Shown here in pieces: positions 23,542-31,504 of a stretch of 34,665 nt of DNA; position 1 is the stretch's first letter; the number at the start of each line of letters is the position of its first letter. The DNA is taken from NCBI GenBank assembly GCA_030765135.1, contig JAVCDC010000133.1:1-34665 (forward strand), in the 5' to 3' direction. The stretch comes from Candidatus Tritonobacter lacicola (lineage in GTDB: Bacteria > Auribacterota > Tritonobacteria > Tritonobacterales > Tritonobacteraceae). Position numbers and translations under genes: made by a program. The notes beneath the pieces were generated by a model that did not search any database, had not been told where the DNA came from, and saw only the letters and a program-made list of their open reading frames with translations.

Positions 23542-26316
23542 TTAGAACCTGTGCTGGCGTACCCTCACGTCTTGCGCTATGACCCAGCCGCCGGCGCCGT
23601 TCGTGTTGAGGTCTATCGTGTGCGTGCCGGCATCGAACTGGAAGGTGCCAAGGTAGTTCCAGTTACCGAAGCCGGTGGCGCTGCCCGTCATATCGACGCG
23701 CACTTCCTGCTGCTGGGCGCCGTCCCCGTAATGGATGACAAACGGGGCGCTGTTGGCGTGTGAGCCGTCGGACTCCCACTGGGCGTGGACGTCCCAGTAG
23801 CCGGCGCTGGGGATGTTGAACGACCAGGTGGCCGTCTCTCCGCTGTCCGCCGCTGCATAGTGATACGTCCAGATGCCCAGGTGTGTCCATGACCCGGTGT
23901 ATGAGAATTCCTCCCAGGAGTCGTTGCCGACATAGAAGCTGGCGACCGGCACTTCGTCCGTTTTGACGAACTTGAGCGCGTCCGCGATAAACCAGCCTTC
24001 AACGACTGTGGCGTCCGCCTCCACCGTGGCCAATCCGGAGGGCATGTTGAAGATGCCCATTTCTACCCAGTGAAGGCCCTCGGTCGTCTGTGGCTGGATG
24101 ACGGTCTCTGTCCCGCCCGCAGAGTTTACGTTGAAACGTGAGTTCTTGCCGTGCGTAGCGTCCGGGTACCAGTAGCCGTAGAGTTTCCAGGATCCCGTCT
24201 CCGGCAGCGTGAACTTGAAGTCTGCCTTACAGCCGTCGGTATCTTTCGCGTAATAAAAACCGTTGTCGCCGTACCCGAACTCACTATTGAAACGCCAGGA
24301 TCCCTGGGTCTGCTGCCACTCTAGGGAGTTTACGCTTTCGGCCAGGATGGTGTTGGGAGCTGTGCCGCTTGACTTCACGAACTTCAGATTGTCCACTATC
24401 ATCCATCCCTCAACTCCGCTTGTGTCAACCTGGACCTCGTAAGTCGTCCCCGAGTTGAACTCGTATGTTCCCAGGAGGTTCCAGGAGTAACCGTTCTTTG
24501 TCTGGTCCGCGTAATAGGTCTCGGATCCTCCCTCGTAGTTGATCGTGAAGGAGGCGTTAACGGCATGGCTGGGGTCCTGTTCCCAGGTCCCGTAAACGTT
24601 CCAGACGCCGCTCGACGGCAGCGAGACGTTGTAGTGGCCCGTTGAAGGGCCGGGGCCGCCGTAGTCGCCGTTGTTCGCGTACTTATAGCTGCCCGCCTCC
24701 CCGAATGTCCCGCTGTCAACTACGAAGTCCGACTCGTCAGTGACGGTTACAGTCGTGGGGGGGGAGGTGTTTATGTAGGCAGCCATTATTGCGTCGGCGA
24801 TGAGGCGCGTGCCCTCGCCCACGTTTTCCATGACGATGGTGTAGTTCCCCACGTTGAAGTAATAGATCCCGAGGTCGATCCACTTCATGCTCTTCGACGT
24901 CTGGTTTACCGGTATCGTCTCGCTGCCTCCCGCGTAGTTGACGGTGAACTCTGTGTTGGGGGCGTTGCTGGAGGCGGACGCGTAATGTGATTCGAAGATC
25001 TGCCAGTAGCCGGCGTAGGGTATGCTGAGTGTCCACGTCGCCGTCCCGTCGCCACCCGCCTCGGGAGTCCAGGAGTGCGAGTCATTGTATCCTCCGAAGA
25101 CGTTTGTATACCAGGGGCTTCCGGATGTGGAGAAGCCTGCGTCCTTGTCGTCCACGATCAGGATGTCGCTGCCGAGCATGGGGTTCGTTCCGATGTTGTG
25201 CTCGAGGCCGTCCGGCGCGCCGTCGCTGTCGCTGTCGGCATTCGTGGCGCTGGTCCCGTAGCCGTACGTGTCGTTGATCTCGTCGTAATCGGAGATGTCG
25301 TCACCGTCCGTGTCGATCATATCTTTCTGAGTATTGTATGTGTCCTCCTCGCTTGTGTTCGTGATGCCGTCCCCGTCCTCGTCCTGGTTAACCTTTATGT
25401 AGTTCAGGCACGAGAAGCCGATACCCCCGAGTTTTACAGTCAAGCTGCCGTCGAAGACATAGATCACCTCTTTACTAACCTGGTAAAACTCACCGATGGC
25501 CAGGCTCATATCGTCGGCAAGGGTGTTGTCCTCCACAACCAGCGAGTAATGGTCATGGCCGCCGGAGGCGTCGCCGAGGGACAGGCTGACATAGTACTTA
25601 CCGTTTGGGAGGTCCATGTTCCACGTGCACTGGGTTCCCGATCCCGCGTATACGAACGTGTTCAGCTCGACGGGCACACCCGCCTCACTGCGGTTAACGG
25701 CATTAGCCGTAAGGTCTTGTGTCCAGCCGTAGGGGTCAGCTTCTCCCTTCAGGGCGCCGCTATCGATTTCCCAGCTTGGATCAAGGCCCGGCTGCGAAGA
25801 GGGGCCGAAGCTTATATCCCGGGGGGTGAAGGACTGTGTTGCCGGGTCGGTTGTCGTGATTATCACGGCGTTAATGCAGGAGTAGGGGTAGTCGTCGCGC
25901 CATGCTTCGTAAGCCCCGCCGCCCACGGCTATGTCGATGTCGCCGTCCCCTCCGGTCGTGCACTGGTGATTCATCGCCACCGTGAACTCGTTCGGGGCGT
26001 TCCTTGTATTTATGACCTCCGCACCTTCGACCAAGACGCGGTTGGGGCCGGACGACTGGGCGACGTCACCGCACACGACGCTTACCCAGTAAGTCGGGGC
26101 GTCGTCAAGAGCTATATACCATGTCTGGGATGCTTCCCTGTTATCGACCATCACCTGGGTTCTCAGCATCGGGTTTGAGACGCCGTAAGTCGCTTCCTCA
26201 CGCTCCACGGGGGGCAGCGGCGGAACCGCGTTAGCCACCGGAGCGGTAACAAGGACTATAAGAGCCGCAAGGAAAGGGATAAAGACAATACCTCTTGTAA
26301 ATAACTTTTTACTCAT
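23542..26316 (-). CDS. secreted modular protein: headless malectin-like domain, full malectin-like domain, calcium-binding repeats, four golvesin-type domains
   Basis: A 924-residue exported protein. Start ATG 26316 is fixed by GGAGG at 26325-26329 with 8-base spacing; another ATG 15 bases upstream overlaps that site. Residues 1-31 are a signal peptide (MSKKLFTRGIVFIPFLAAL ... ANA). Residues about 42-157 resemble the later part of a malectin-like beta-sandwich (TYGVSNPML, WYIALDDAPTYWVSVVCGDV, VLVEGAEV, CINAVII) but lack its first strands. Residues about 165-310 are a complete copy (ISFGPSSQPG, DSGALKGEADPYGWTQDL, LPNGKYYVSLSLGDA, SCLNYIKV). Residues about 311-384 hold DxDGDG-type calcium-binding repeats (DEDGDGITNTSEED, DTDGDDISDYDEI, DSDSDGAPDG). 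Four golvesin/xanthan-lyase-CBM-like domains follow, about 385-514, 527-650, 658-785 and 794-920, each with a YAGYW- or GSW-type strand and an EG/GGW.I.D ending. There is no C-terminal anchor. Probably a surface or matrix adhesin; carbohydrate binding is inferred from the families. Confidence 0.87.
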   Translation of the reverse strand: MSKKLFTRGIVFIPFLAALIVLVTAPVANAVPPLPPVEREEATYGVSNPMLRTQVMVDNREASQTWYIALDDAPTYWVSVVCGDVAQSSGPNRVLVEGAEVINTRNAPNEFTVAMNHQCTTGGDGDIDIAVGGGAYEAWRDDYPYSCINAVIITTTDPATQSFTPRDISFGPSSQPGLDPSWEIDSGALKGEADPYGWTQDLTANAVNRSEAGVPVELNTFVYAGSGTQCTWNMDLPNGKYYVSLSLGDASGGHDHYSLVVEDNTLADDMSLAIGEFYQVSKEVIYVFDGSLTVKLGGIGFSCLNYIKVNQDEDGDGITNTSEEDTYNTQKDMIDTDGDDISDYDEINDTYGYGTSATNADSDSDGAPDGLEHNIGTNPMLGSDILIVDDKDAGFSTSGSPWYTNVFGGYNDSHSWTPEAGGDGTATWTLSIPYAGYWQIFESHYASASSNAPNTEFTVNYAGGSETIPVNQTSKSMKWIDLGIYYFNVGNYTIVMENVGEGTRLIADAIMAAYINTSPPTTVTVTDESDFVVDSGTFGEAGSYKYANNGDYGGPGPSTGHYNVSLPSSGVWNVYGTWEQDPSHAVNASFTINYEGGSETYYADQTKNGYSWNLLGTYEFNSGTTYEVQVDTSGVEGWMIVDNLKFVKSSGTAPNTILAESVNSLEWQQTQGSWRFNSEFGYGDNGFYYAKDTDGCKADFKFTLPETGSWKLYGYWYPDATHGKNSRFNVNSAGGTETVIQPQTTEGLHWVEMGIFNMPSGLATVEADATVVEGWFIADALKFVKTDEVPVASFYVGNDSWEEFSYTGSWTHLGIWTYHYAAADSGETATWSFNIPSAGYWDVHAQWESDGSHANSAPFVIHYGDGAQQQEVRVDMTGSATGFGNWNYLGTFQFDAGTHTIDLNTNGAGGWVIAQDVRVRQHRF

Positions 26317-26324
26317 TTCAGCAT

Positions 26325-26329
26325 CCTCC
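26325..26329 (-). promoter_or_regulatory. ribosome-binding site that decides the start of the 924-residue protein
   Basis: GGAGG on the minus strand, 8 bases before ATG 26316. It lies inside what would otherwise be the first codons of a start at 26331, which argues against that longer start. Confidence 0.8.
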
Positions 26330-26334
26330 ATTTT

Positions 26335-26352
26335 TGTTTAAAAAATTAAACA
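26335..26352. promoter_or_regulatory. inverted repeat over the -10 box of the 924-residue protein gene
   Basis: TGTTTAA (26335-26341) and TTAAACA (26346-26352) form a perfect 7-base inverted repeat around AAAA. It overlaps the -10 hexamer at 26345-26350 and the likely start point, so it could be an operator, or simply AT-rich promoter DNA. Confidence 0.4.
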
Positions 26353-26373
26353 CTAATTACTACTCCCTGTCAA
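26345..26373 (-). promoter_or_regulatory. sigma70-type promoter for the 924-residue protein gene
   Basis: Minus strand TTGACA (26368-26373), exactly 17 bases, TTTAAT (26345-26350). The predicted start near 26338 gives a leader of about 22 bases that includes GGAGG. This is a housekeeping-type promoter, not an ECF one. Confidence 0.78.
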
Positions 26374-26432
26374 GTAATCACGGCAATAAAAGTTAGCCGG
26401 ATAAGGCCGATTAAACAACCGTATCAATTTCC

Positions 26433-26447
26433 TGATGAAGTTCATCA
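26433..26447. promoter_or_regulatory. 15-bp palindrome upstream of the promoter
   Basis: TGATGAA-G-TTCATCA is a perfect 7-1-7 palindrome, about 60 bases upstream of the -35 box and 44 bases after the anti-sigma stop. Its size suits a dimeric regulator site. No partner is identifiable. Confidence 0.35.
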
Positions 26448-26490
26448 AGTTAGACGTTGTAAACTACTCTTCATACCCCCCCTTTGTAAA

Positions 26491-27084
26491 TTATCCTCTC
26501 CACCCGTATTTTTTTGCGTCTCGCTGCCGGGCAGACGCAGAGTATGCCTTACCTACATCCATGTGATATCCTTCGGGGAGTGTGGCGCTGTCAGGCCCGA
26601 AGTTGATCTTAAGTATCGATGGTGCGCGGGCCGCCGTTGCAGGGGCGGTCGCGGGAGCGCGCAGCGGCGTTTGGAAAGCATTGTAAAAGATAAACGCGAG
26701 GAGTGTGATCGTTACGGGAATTGATGCCCTCTTCCCCCAGTATATCGCTTCGGAGAACGCCAGTGCGCACTTTGGCAAGACGGACTTATTAAGGAATGTC
26801 TCCCAGTATTCCGCGGCCCTTTCCCTCTTGTCCTCCCTGCCATCGGAAATTGCTTCAGTTTCAAGGGACGGGCGTAAATTGTCCCAGGTGAGCTGTGGGG
26901 CGGATTCGGCCCCTATTTCAACCAGCGATGATAACAGCTCCTTTATTCTCTTTTCACGCTGATACTCCACCAGGCATTCGGGGCAGCCCGCCAGATGCTG
27001 CTCCACTTTCAATTGCCTTTTCCTGCTCAGCTCGCGGCTCAGGTAAGCAACGATATTCCTCTGGACCCATCCGCACTTTTTCAT
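26491..27084 (-). CDS. zinc-finger anti-sigma factor with an extracytoplasmic YGW-type C-terminal tag
   Basis: A 197-residue protein. Residues 4-37 carry the zinc-binding anti-sigma pattern: Cys4, then H30-x3-C34-x2-C37 (HLAGCPEC), after VAYLSRELSRKRQLKVEQ, as in ZAS/putative zinc-finger anti-sigma factors that hold ECF sigma factors. Residues about 121-138 are one membrane helix (IPVTITLLAFIFYNAF), placing the C-terminus outside. After an APATAPATAARAP linker come residues 158-197, starting LKINFGPDS, with PEGYHMDVGKAY and the final YGWRG. This segment matches the C-termini of the two secreted MBL proteins in this window. I prefer ATG 27084; a TTG at 27105 would add seven residues, and neither has a clear ribosome site. 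It follows the ECF sigma gene by 138 bases, with a 31-bp repeat between. Confidence 0.85.
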   Translation of the reverse strand: MKKCGWVQRNIVAYLSRELSRKRQLKVEQHLAGCPECLVEYQREKRIKELLSSLVEIGAESAPQLTWDNLRPSLETEAISDGREDKRERAAEYWETFLNKSVLPKCALAFSEAIYWGKRASIPVTITLLAFIFYNAFQTPLRAPATAPATAARAPSILKINFGPDSATLPEGYHMDVGKAYSASARQRDAKKYGWRG

Positions 27085-27123
27085 CTCAATATTTAGACGC
27101 CGCAAATTGAATTCTGTACCCCC

Positions 27124-27176
27124 ATAAATTTGCTCACTTCATTCGCAAATTTATAAATACTCCGGCTTCGTCGGAG
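27124..27176. repeat. 31-bp palindromic element plus companion hairpin
   Basis: ATAAATTTGC (27124-27133) and GCAAATTTAT (27145-27154) are perfect 10-base inverted arms around 11 bases. CTCCG/CGGAG (27160-27176) forms the companion hairpin. The layout and orientation match the copy at 11730-11783. It sits between the sigma factor and anti-sigma genes. Confidence 0.88.
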
Positions 27177-27222
27177 CTATTGCAAAAACCCGAAGTAGTT
27201 GTTTGAGGTAACTTGGTTGGGA

Positions 27223-27825
27223 TTAGCATTGTAGTTCATCTATTTCATCCTTCAGTATATCCCTGAGCTTTTTACCGGCCTGCGCCAGCCTTTTTTGTAA
27301 AACTCCCCGCGCGCATCCTAAAATACTGCAGGTTTCACTATAGGTCAGCCCCTCGACATACTTCAGCACCACGGCTGTTCTAAGTTTCAGGGGGAGCTGT
27401 TCAACAGCAGCTCTTATCTTGTCTCCCAGCTCCTTTTTAGCCATGCGCTGAAAAATTTCTTCCTTTGATGCGTGTGATATCTTCGATCCCAGCGCATCGC
27501 TGAACTCGACTTCCCCCCATCTTCTTCGCTTCCGGTATTGATCCAGGGCCTGGTTATAGGCGATCCTGAATATCCAGGTGGAAAACCGGGATCGCCGGTT
27601 AAAGTGTTTCAAAGACCTGAAGACTTTGATAAAGGTATTCTGCGTAACGTCCAGAGCCAGCGCTCTCTCTTTTACTACGCTTACAGCCAGGAAATATACC
27701 CTGTCCTTGTATTTCTCGAATATGATGGAAAATTCTTCCCAGTTCCCATCGGCACACGCCTTGATAACCCGTAATTCCTCTTCTTCGTCGGGCGTTGCCG
27801 TGCACCTTTTTTTAATCTGTGTCAT
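27223..27825 (-). CDS. ECF-type RNA polymerase sigma factor
   Basis: A 200-residue sigma70-family factor with only regions 2 and 4. Region 2 (about 33-102) shows EEFSIIFEKYKDRVYFLAVS, DVTQNTFIKVFRSL (the core-binding helix), RFSTWIFRIAYNQALDQYRK and RRR. Region 4 (about 133-190) shows LPLKLRTAVVLKYVEGLTYS, ILGCARGVLQKRLAQAGKKL, the -35-binding helix-turn-helix. Between them is a linker of about 30 residues. It is encoded directly upstream of a zinc-finger anti-sigma factor, the usual cognate arrangement. No convincing ECF promoter pair was found by eye, so its regulon is unknown. Confidence 0.94.
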   Translation of the reverse strand: MTQIKKRCTATPDEEEELRVIKACADGNWEEFSIIFEKYKDRVYFLAVSVVKERALALDVTQNTFIKVFRSLKHFNRRSRFSTWIFRIAYNQALDQYRKRRRWGEVEFSDALGSKISHASKEEIFQRMAKKELGDKIRAAVEQLPLKLRTAVVLKYVEGLTYSETCSILGCARGVLQKRLAQAGKKLRDILKDEIDELQC

Positions 27826-27951
27826 TTTGACGGTTGTTTTTCTTTTTAAACCCCGAAAAAAATACCTTTAACTACCATCTGGTTGCCTTCACGGACAGCA
27901 CCCGGTTATGTTCTTGCTGCCGGAAATATCCCGGCGGGAATCAGACCGCTC

Positions 27952-28548
27952 TTACGGGGATAGCTCATCGTAGTAGCCGGTATCAGGGGCGACGTAGAGT
28001 TTTTTCGCGCGTATCCGGTTTGTGTAGGATCCACCCTTGGTTCCTTTATACCGTGTTCGCGGCCTTTCTCTTCTCGGTCGCCTGGGTTGAGCTCCCGGTT
28101 CCCGGCTTTCTCCGCGCGGCGGCCCTTGCCGTTTGGAGTTCTCCATGCCGCTTGAAGAATGGCTGGACGAGAGGACCTTTTCCGCTCTACCCCGTTCTCC
28201 CTTTTTGAATATCTCCACGGCCGTGATCTTTTCCACCGTCTCTTCTCCTGACGTGGTCCGTTTCCACTTCATCACGTAATCCAGTGGGTGAATGAGTCGG
28301 GCTATTCCCCTCTTGATGGGGAGGTTGTCGAAGGAGGCGGTAACGTTTTTATTGACCTCCGGGTCAACCTTCACCTCCATGCCCGTCCGGTCGCCTATCT
28401 CCTTCAATACGTCGAAAAGGGGCGCGTTCCTGACGTTCACCGAGAGCGTGTCATCGCCGACCGATACGCGCTTTGCCTGTTCTCCCCGGAGAAAACAAGG
28501 GGAAGATACGATGCAGAAGATTATGAAGAAGTAACGCGCATTTTTCAT
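27952..28548 (-). CDS. exported STN-like (secretin/TonB short N-terminal domain) protein
   Basis: A 198-residue protein beginning with a signal peptide (MKNARYFFIIFCIVSSPCF). Residues about 34-115 match the STN/secretin N0-type fold: LSVNVRNAPLFDVLKEIGDR, TGMEVKVDPEVNKNVTASFD, NLPIKRGIARLIHPLDYVMK and a final strand ITAVEIFKKG. The rest (about 116-198) is Ser/Arg/Pro-rich and probably disordered, with a basic cluster (PRRPRRERPRTRYKG). Start 28548 gives the cleanest signal peptide; an ATG at 28566 adds six residues. In FecA-type systems an STN domain contacts the anti-sigma factor outside the membrane, so its place next to an ECF sigma/anti-sigma pair is suggestive. It is far too short to be a secretin or TonB receptor. 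Confidence 0.75.
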   Translation of the reverse strand: MKNARYFFIIFCIVSSPCFLRGEQAKRVSVGDDTLSVNVRNAPLFDVLKEIGDRTGMEVKVDPEVNKNVTASFDNLPIKRGIARLIHPLDYVMKWKRTTSGEETVEKITAVEIFKKGERGRAEKVLSSSHSSSGMENSKRQGPPRGESREPGAQPRRPRRERPRTRYKGTKGGSYTNRIRAKKLYVAPDTGYYDELSP

Positions 28549-28588
28549 CCGGCTTGCACTCACCATTCAGCATACAACTTTCCCGCCG

Positions 28589-28609
28589 ATGCCGCAACTG
28601 TCGCGGCAT
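28589..28609. other. leader hairpin before the STN-like gene
   Basis: ATGCCGC (28589-28595) and GCGGCAT (28603-28609) form a perfect 7-bp stem with a 7-base loop, about 23-60 bases upstream of the gene start. It may be a 5' leader structure. No promoter could be assigned in the 28567-28767 gap. Confidence 0.35.
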
Positions 28610-28767
28610 AGCTTTCATGCGGAATGCGGCAAGTAATCAAAACGGGAGCGGTTGAAGGTGCTCAGGCCCGGTTGCGACAGCGTGGCTGCCGGGAATTCAT
28701 CACGTAAGGTGCGGACCTTAAAAACCGGCTTGGGTTTGCAATTTGTTTGATTGAGGAAAGGGTAATT

Positions 28768-31446
28768 TTACAGCCAGCCGTAGGAGTAGCTGCCGTGATT
28801 GCCGTAAGCGCTCCCGTCGTCCATCATGTACCCGGGCGGCGTCGGCGCTGACGACGGCTGGAAATTCACCCTGATCTTGTTGCCGGGCGTCGGCGTGGAG
28901 TAGGATTTGTTTCTCGGGTCCGGGTCCGCCTGGGAAAAATCGGCGCTGTTGTCGTCCGTGTCCGCGCCGTCGCTGTTGCGCTTCCATGCCTTGCCGCTCG
29001 ACAGCGCCCCCAGCCTGGTCCCCTCGTAGAGGGAGGAGATGGCCCAACCCACCGTGTCGATGACCTGGGAACCGTCGTCGAGGAGCCGCGCGAAGCTGTT
29101 GGAACTGTTGTCGGCAATGCCGATACTGGTCTCGACATCGGGGACGACACCGGAGACGGGGTTTGTGTCTGAAATCAGATAGAAGCCCCCGGCGGGTATG
29201 ACGTCGGAGGCTGTGAAGGTATAATCGCCCGAGTAGACGTCGAGCTTCCAGCCGTTCAGGTTAAAGGACGATCCGCCGTTATTGTATAGCTCGACGTACT
29301 CCCCCGGGATGCCGAAGGGGCATACCTGGTTAATGACGATGTTCGTCTCGGGCTCCGTCGTTGCTGTCGGCGTGGGCGTAAGAGTCGGCGTTCTCGTGGG
29401 CGTGCGTGTCGGAGTTCTCGTGGGTGTCCGGGTCGGGGTCGCGCTCCCGCCCTGCGCCTCCATTGTGAGGCTGTCGAAGTAGAGGGGGCCGTAGGGAGAC
29501 CCGGAGGCGGCGATGCAGCACCTGAAGCGAGCGGAGTTGGCGCTCGCGGGAGCCGTCACTGTCGCGGAGCGGTACTGCCAGGAGGCGGAATTCGAGCTGT
29601 CAGCCCCGATCTGGTCGCTGCCAATATTTCCGCCGGAGCCGTCGGAGGAAGCGTACCAGTACATATGGAGGTAGCCGTATGCGGAGGAGGTATTGTCGTA
29701 GATGTAGCCCGAGCAGTCGTACTGCGCGCCGCCCGTCACCTGGACTACCTGGTGGGCGTAGCTCAAGCTGGTGTTGTCGTCCGTGTACTTCCCGGAGTAG
29801 CTCCCCGCCTGGGCGCGGTCGCTCGATGTCTCGAATGTCCCCCCGTATTTGTTCCAGTTTGAGGGGGGCGTGCCGCCGGCCTCGAAGCCCGGGTTCAGGA
29901 GCATGTTGTTGCCGGGAGGGGTGGTCTGCGTGGGCGTGGGCGTCCTGGTGGGCGTCGCTGTGGCGCTGCCCGTCCCGGTTGTTACAACGACGTTATCGAG
30001 GTAGTAGGTCTTTAAGCTGCACCTGCTGAAGCGGATGTAGATGTTCGAGTAGCTGGAGAGGTCGAAGCTCTCCTGGACGAAGCTTGCTCCGTAGTCGGTG
30101 CTCGTGGGCGAACCCGTGAGGTGGTTCCACGGGCCCCCGACGCTGGACGCGTGTTCGATATTGAAGCAGGAGGTGCCCGCAGTCGCTCTCATCCAGTAGG
30201 TCAGGGTGTCGGGTGTGGTGAGAAGGGGGGTGATCAGGATGTCGGTGTTCGCGTCAAATCGGACGCTGTAGGTTCCGCCGTGGGCATAGGTGCTCTCCTG
30301 CGTAGGCGTACCGCTTGTGGTCCATTCGCTCGGGGGGAAGGTCCCCTCGAAGCCCTCGCTGATCAGTGTACCGATCCCCCCCTCGTCGGACATGTGGTTC
30401 GTGAGGTCCGCGTCCGTTATGTCGTTGCCGCCGGCCCGGTTCACCGTGTCCACGGTGTAGGTCGTGCCGTTGGTCGTGATGTAGAGGTGCCGGTTCGTTG
30501 TGTGGCAGTAGTTCATGTTCTCCGGCGCCCAGTTATCATTGGGGGGCGTGTCGTCGCCCGGGTCCATGCGGATTATCCTCTGGTCGTCGGCCTCCACCAC
30601 GGCCTGCAGTCGGGTGACGGTGTTGTACCGCGGGTGCTCGTGCGCGTTGGACCAGCAGGATATAACGGATACTTCAGGGTCCATGTTCCCGAGGAACTCG
30701 GAGGAGCTGATGTCGTAACTCTCGGAGCCGTGGTGGTCGACATGGAGGATATCAACGTCGCGGCCAAGGTCGGTGACGACAATGTCGTCAACAGCCTTCT
30801 CGCCCGTTCCCTCCAGGTCGCTGCCGAAGTAGAAGTCGAAGCCGCCGTATGTGACAAGGACGGAGATGGACTTGTTGTTCTCGGTTATACTTGTCGTCAC
30901 GCTCGGGCGCCCCCTGATGTAGAGCTCGCTCGTGGTGTTGGTGGCGCCGCGGGAGAGGAAGCGGAGGATGGCGCCGCTTCCAAGGTCGATGTCGTCGGAG
31001 CCGTCGAGGCTGGGAGTGGCGCGCTTGCCCGAGGGGTTCACCAGGTCATAGTAGGCCGAGGAGATGTCGCTTCCGTCGTGCCGCTTGGTCCCGCCGCGGT
31101 CGTAATAAGCGCCGAAGTTGGAGTGGCTGGATCCCATGAGCGCCCAAAGGTTATCGAGGCCGCCGACGTGGTCGGTGTCGTAGTGGCCGGCGATGGCGTA
31201 GTCGATGTAGCTGATGCTGTTCGGGAAAAGGATGTTGTTATAGAGCTCGGTTGCCTGGGTGCTTCCGCCCGTCTCGTCAAGGAGGACGACTGTCCCGTTA
31301 GGGCCGCGTACGACGGCGCATGTCCCGGCTCCGCCGTTCCCCCACACGCACCAGATCTCGAGGTTCTGTGCCAGGGAACCGCGGGGGGAAAGCAGGCTCA
31401 GGGCCAGAAGTATCAGGTAAGTTGCTGCAGGGAACCTTGTAAGCAT
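28768..31446 (-). CDS. secreted ComEC-like metallo-beta-lactamase protein with lamin-tail domain and YGW-type C-terminal tag
   Basis: An 892-residue exported protein. Residues 1-26 are a signal peptide (MLTRFPAATYLILLALSLLS). Residues about 29-335 are an MBL domain of the ComEC/Rec2 type: GHYDTDHVGG (His88, Asp90, Asp92, His93), DFYFGSD, HVDHHGSES (235-243) and AHEHPRYNTV (about 268-277). It is likely a metal-dependent phosphodiesterase or nuclease; no ComEC membrane channel is present. Residues about 362-492 and 515-668 are two jelly-roll, carbohydrate-binding-like domains (EGFEGTFPPSEW; NPGFEAGGTPPSNW), separated by TPT linkers. Residues about 701-848 are a lamin-tail domain (INQVCPFGIPGEYVELYNN, GWKLDVYSG). 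Residues 858-892 are the tag: RVNFQPSS, PPGYMMDDGSAYG, YGWL. It has its own consensus promoter at 31476-31504. Confidence 0.9.
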   Translation of the reverse strand: MLTRFPAATYLILLALSLLSPRGSLAQNLEIWCVWGNGGAGTCAVVRGPNGTVVLLDETGGSTQATELYNNILFPNSISYIDYAIAGHYDTDHVGGLDNLWALMGSSHSNFGAYYDRGGTKRHDGSDISSAYYDLVNPSGKRATPSLDGSDDIDLGSGAILRFLSRGATNTTSELYIRGRPSVTTSITENNKSISVLVTYGGFDFYFGSDLEGTGEKAVDDIVVTDLGRDVDILHVDHHGSESYDISSSEFLGNMDPEVSVISCWSNAHEHPRYNTVTRLQAVVEADDQRIIRMDPGDDTPPNDNWAPENMNYCHTTNRHLYITTNGTTYTVDTVNRAGGNDITDADLTNHMSDEGGIGTLISEGFEGTFPPSEWTTSGTPTQESTYAHGGTYSVRFDANTDILITPLLTTPDTLTYWMRATAGTSCFNIEHASSVGGPWNHLTGSPTSTDYGASFVQESFDLSSYSNIYIRFSRCSLKTYYLDNVVVTTGTGSATATPTRTPTPTQTTPPGNNMLLNPGFEAGGTPPSNWNKYGGTFETSSDRAQAGSYSGKYTDDNTSLSYAHQVVQVTGGAQYDCSGYIYDNTSSAYGYLHMYWYASSDGSGGNIGSDQIGADSSNSASWQYRSATVTAPASANSARFRCCIAASGSPYGPLYFDSLTMEAQGGSATPTRTPTRTPTRTPTRTPTLTPTPTATTEPETNIVINQVCPFGIPGEYVELYNNGGSSFNLNGWKLDVYSGDYTFTASDVIPAGGFYLISDTNPVSGVVPDVETSIGIADNSSNSFARLLDDGSQVIDTVGWAISSLYEGTRLGALSSGKAWKRNSDGADTDDNSADFSQADPDPRNKSYSTPTPGNKIRVNFQPSSAPTPPGYMMDDGSAYGNHGSYSYGWL
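29356..29442. repeat. coding minisatellite (TPTRTPT linker)
   Basis: GC-rich, nearly regular 12-base units encode repeated TRTP, linking the second jelly-roll to the lamin-tail domain. Shorter TP-rich tracts occur at 29923-29964, 32382-32444 and 32916-32981. These linkers are probably extended and may be O-glycosylated. The DNA is prone to copy-number change. Confidence 0.8.
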
Positions 31447-31475
31447 GTCATTAAGCCATTAAAATCAATAATAAA

Positions 31476-31504
31476 TATATACCACATCAGGGCGGCCGGG
31501 TCAA
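31476..31504 (-). promoter_or_regulatory. sigma70-type promoter for the 892-residue MBL gene
   Basis: Minus strand TTGACC (31499-31504), exactly 17 bases, TATATA (31476-31481), about 30 bases before ATG 31446. A monocistronic start is implied, because the upstream gene ends at 31656. Confidence 0.75.

Noticed and set aside
25075-26178. 367-residue open frame on the + strand
   Set aside because: Antisense shadow of the 924-residue secreted protein. It is Val-rich, has no motif and no ribosome-binding site.
27826-27951. Possible ECF-type autoregulatory promoter (GGCAAC ... GTATT) upstream of the sigma gene
   Set aside because: One weak match with no second copy in the window to support it, and the -10 box is not convincing.
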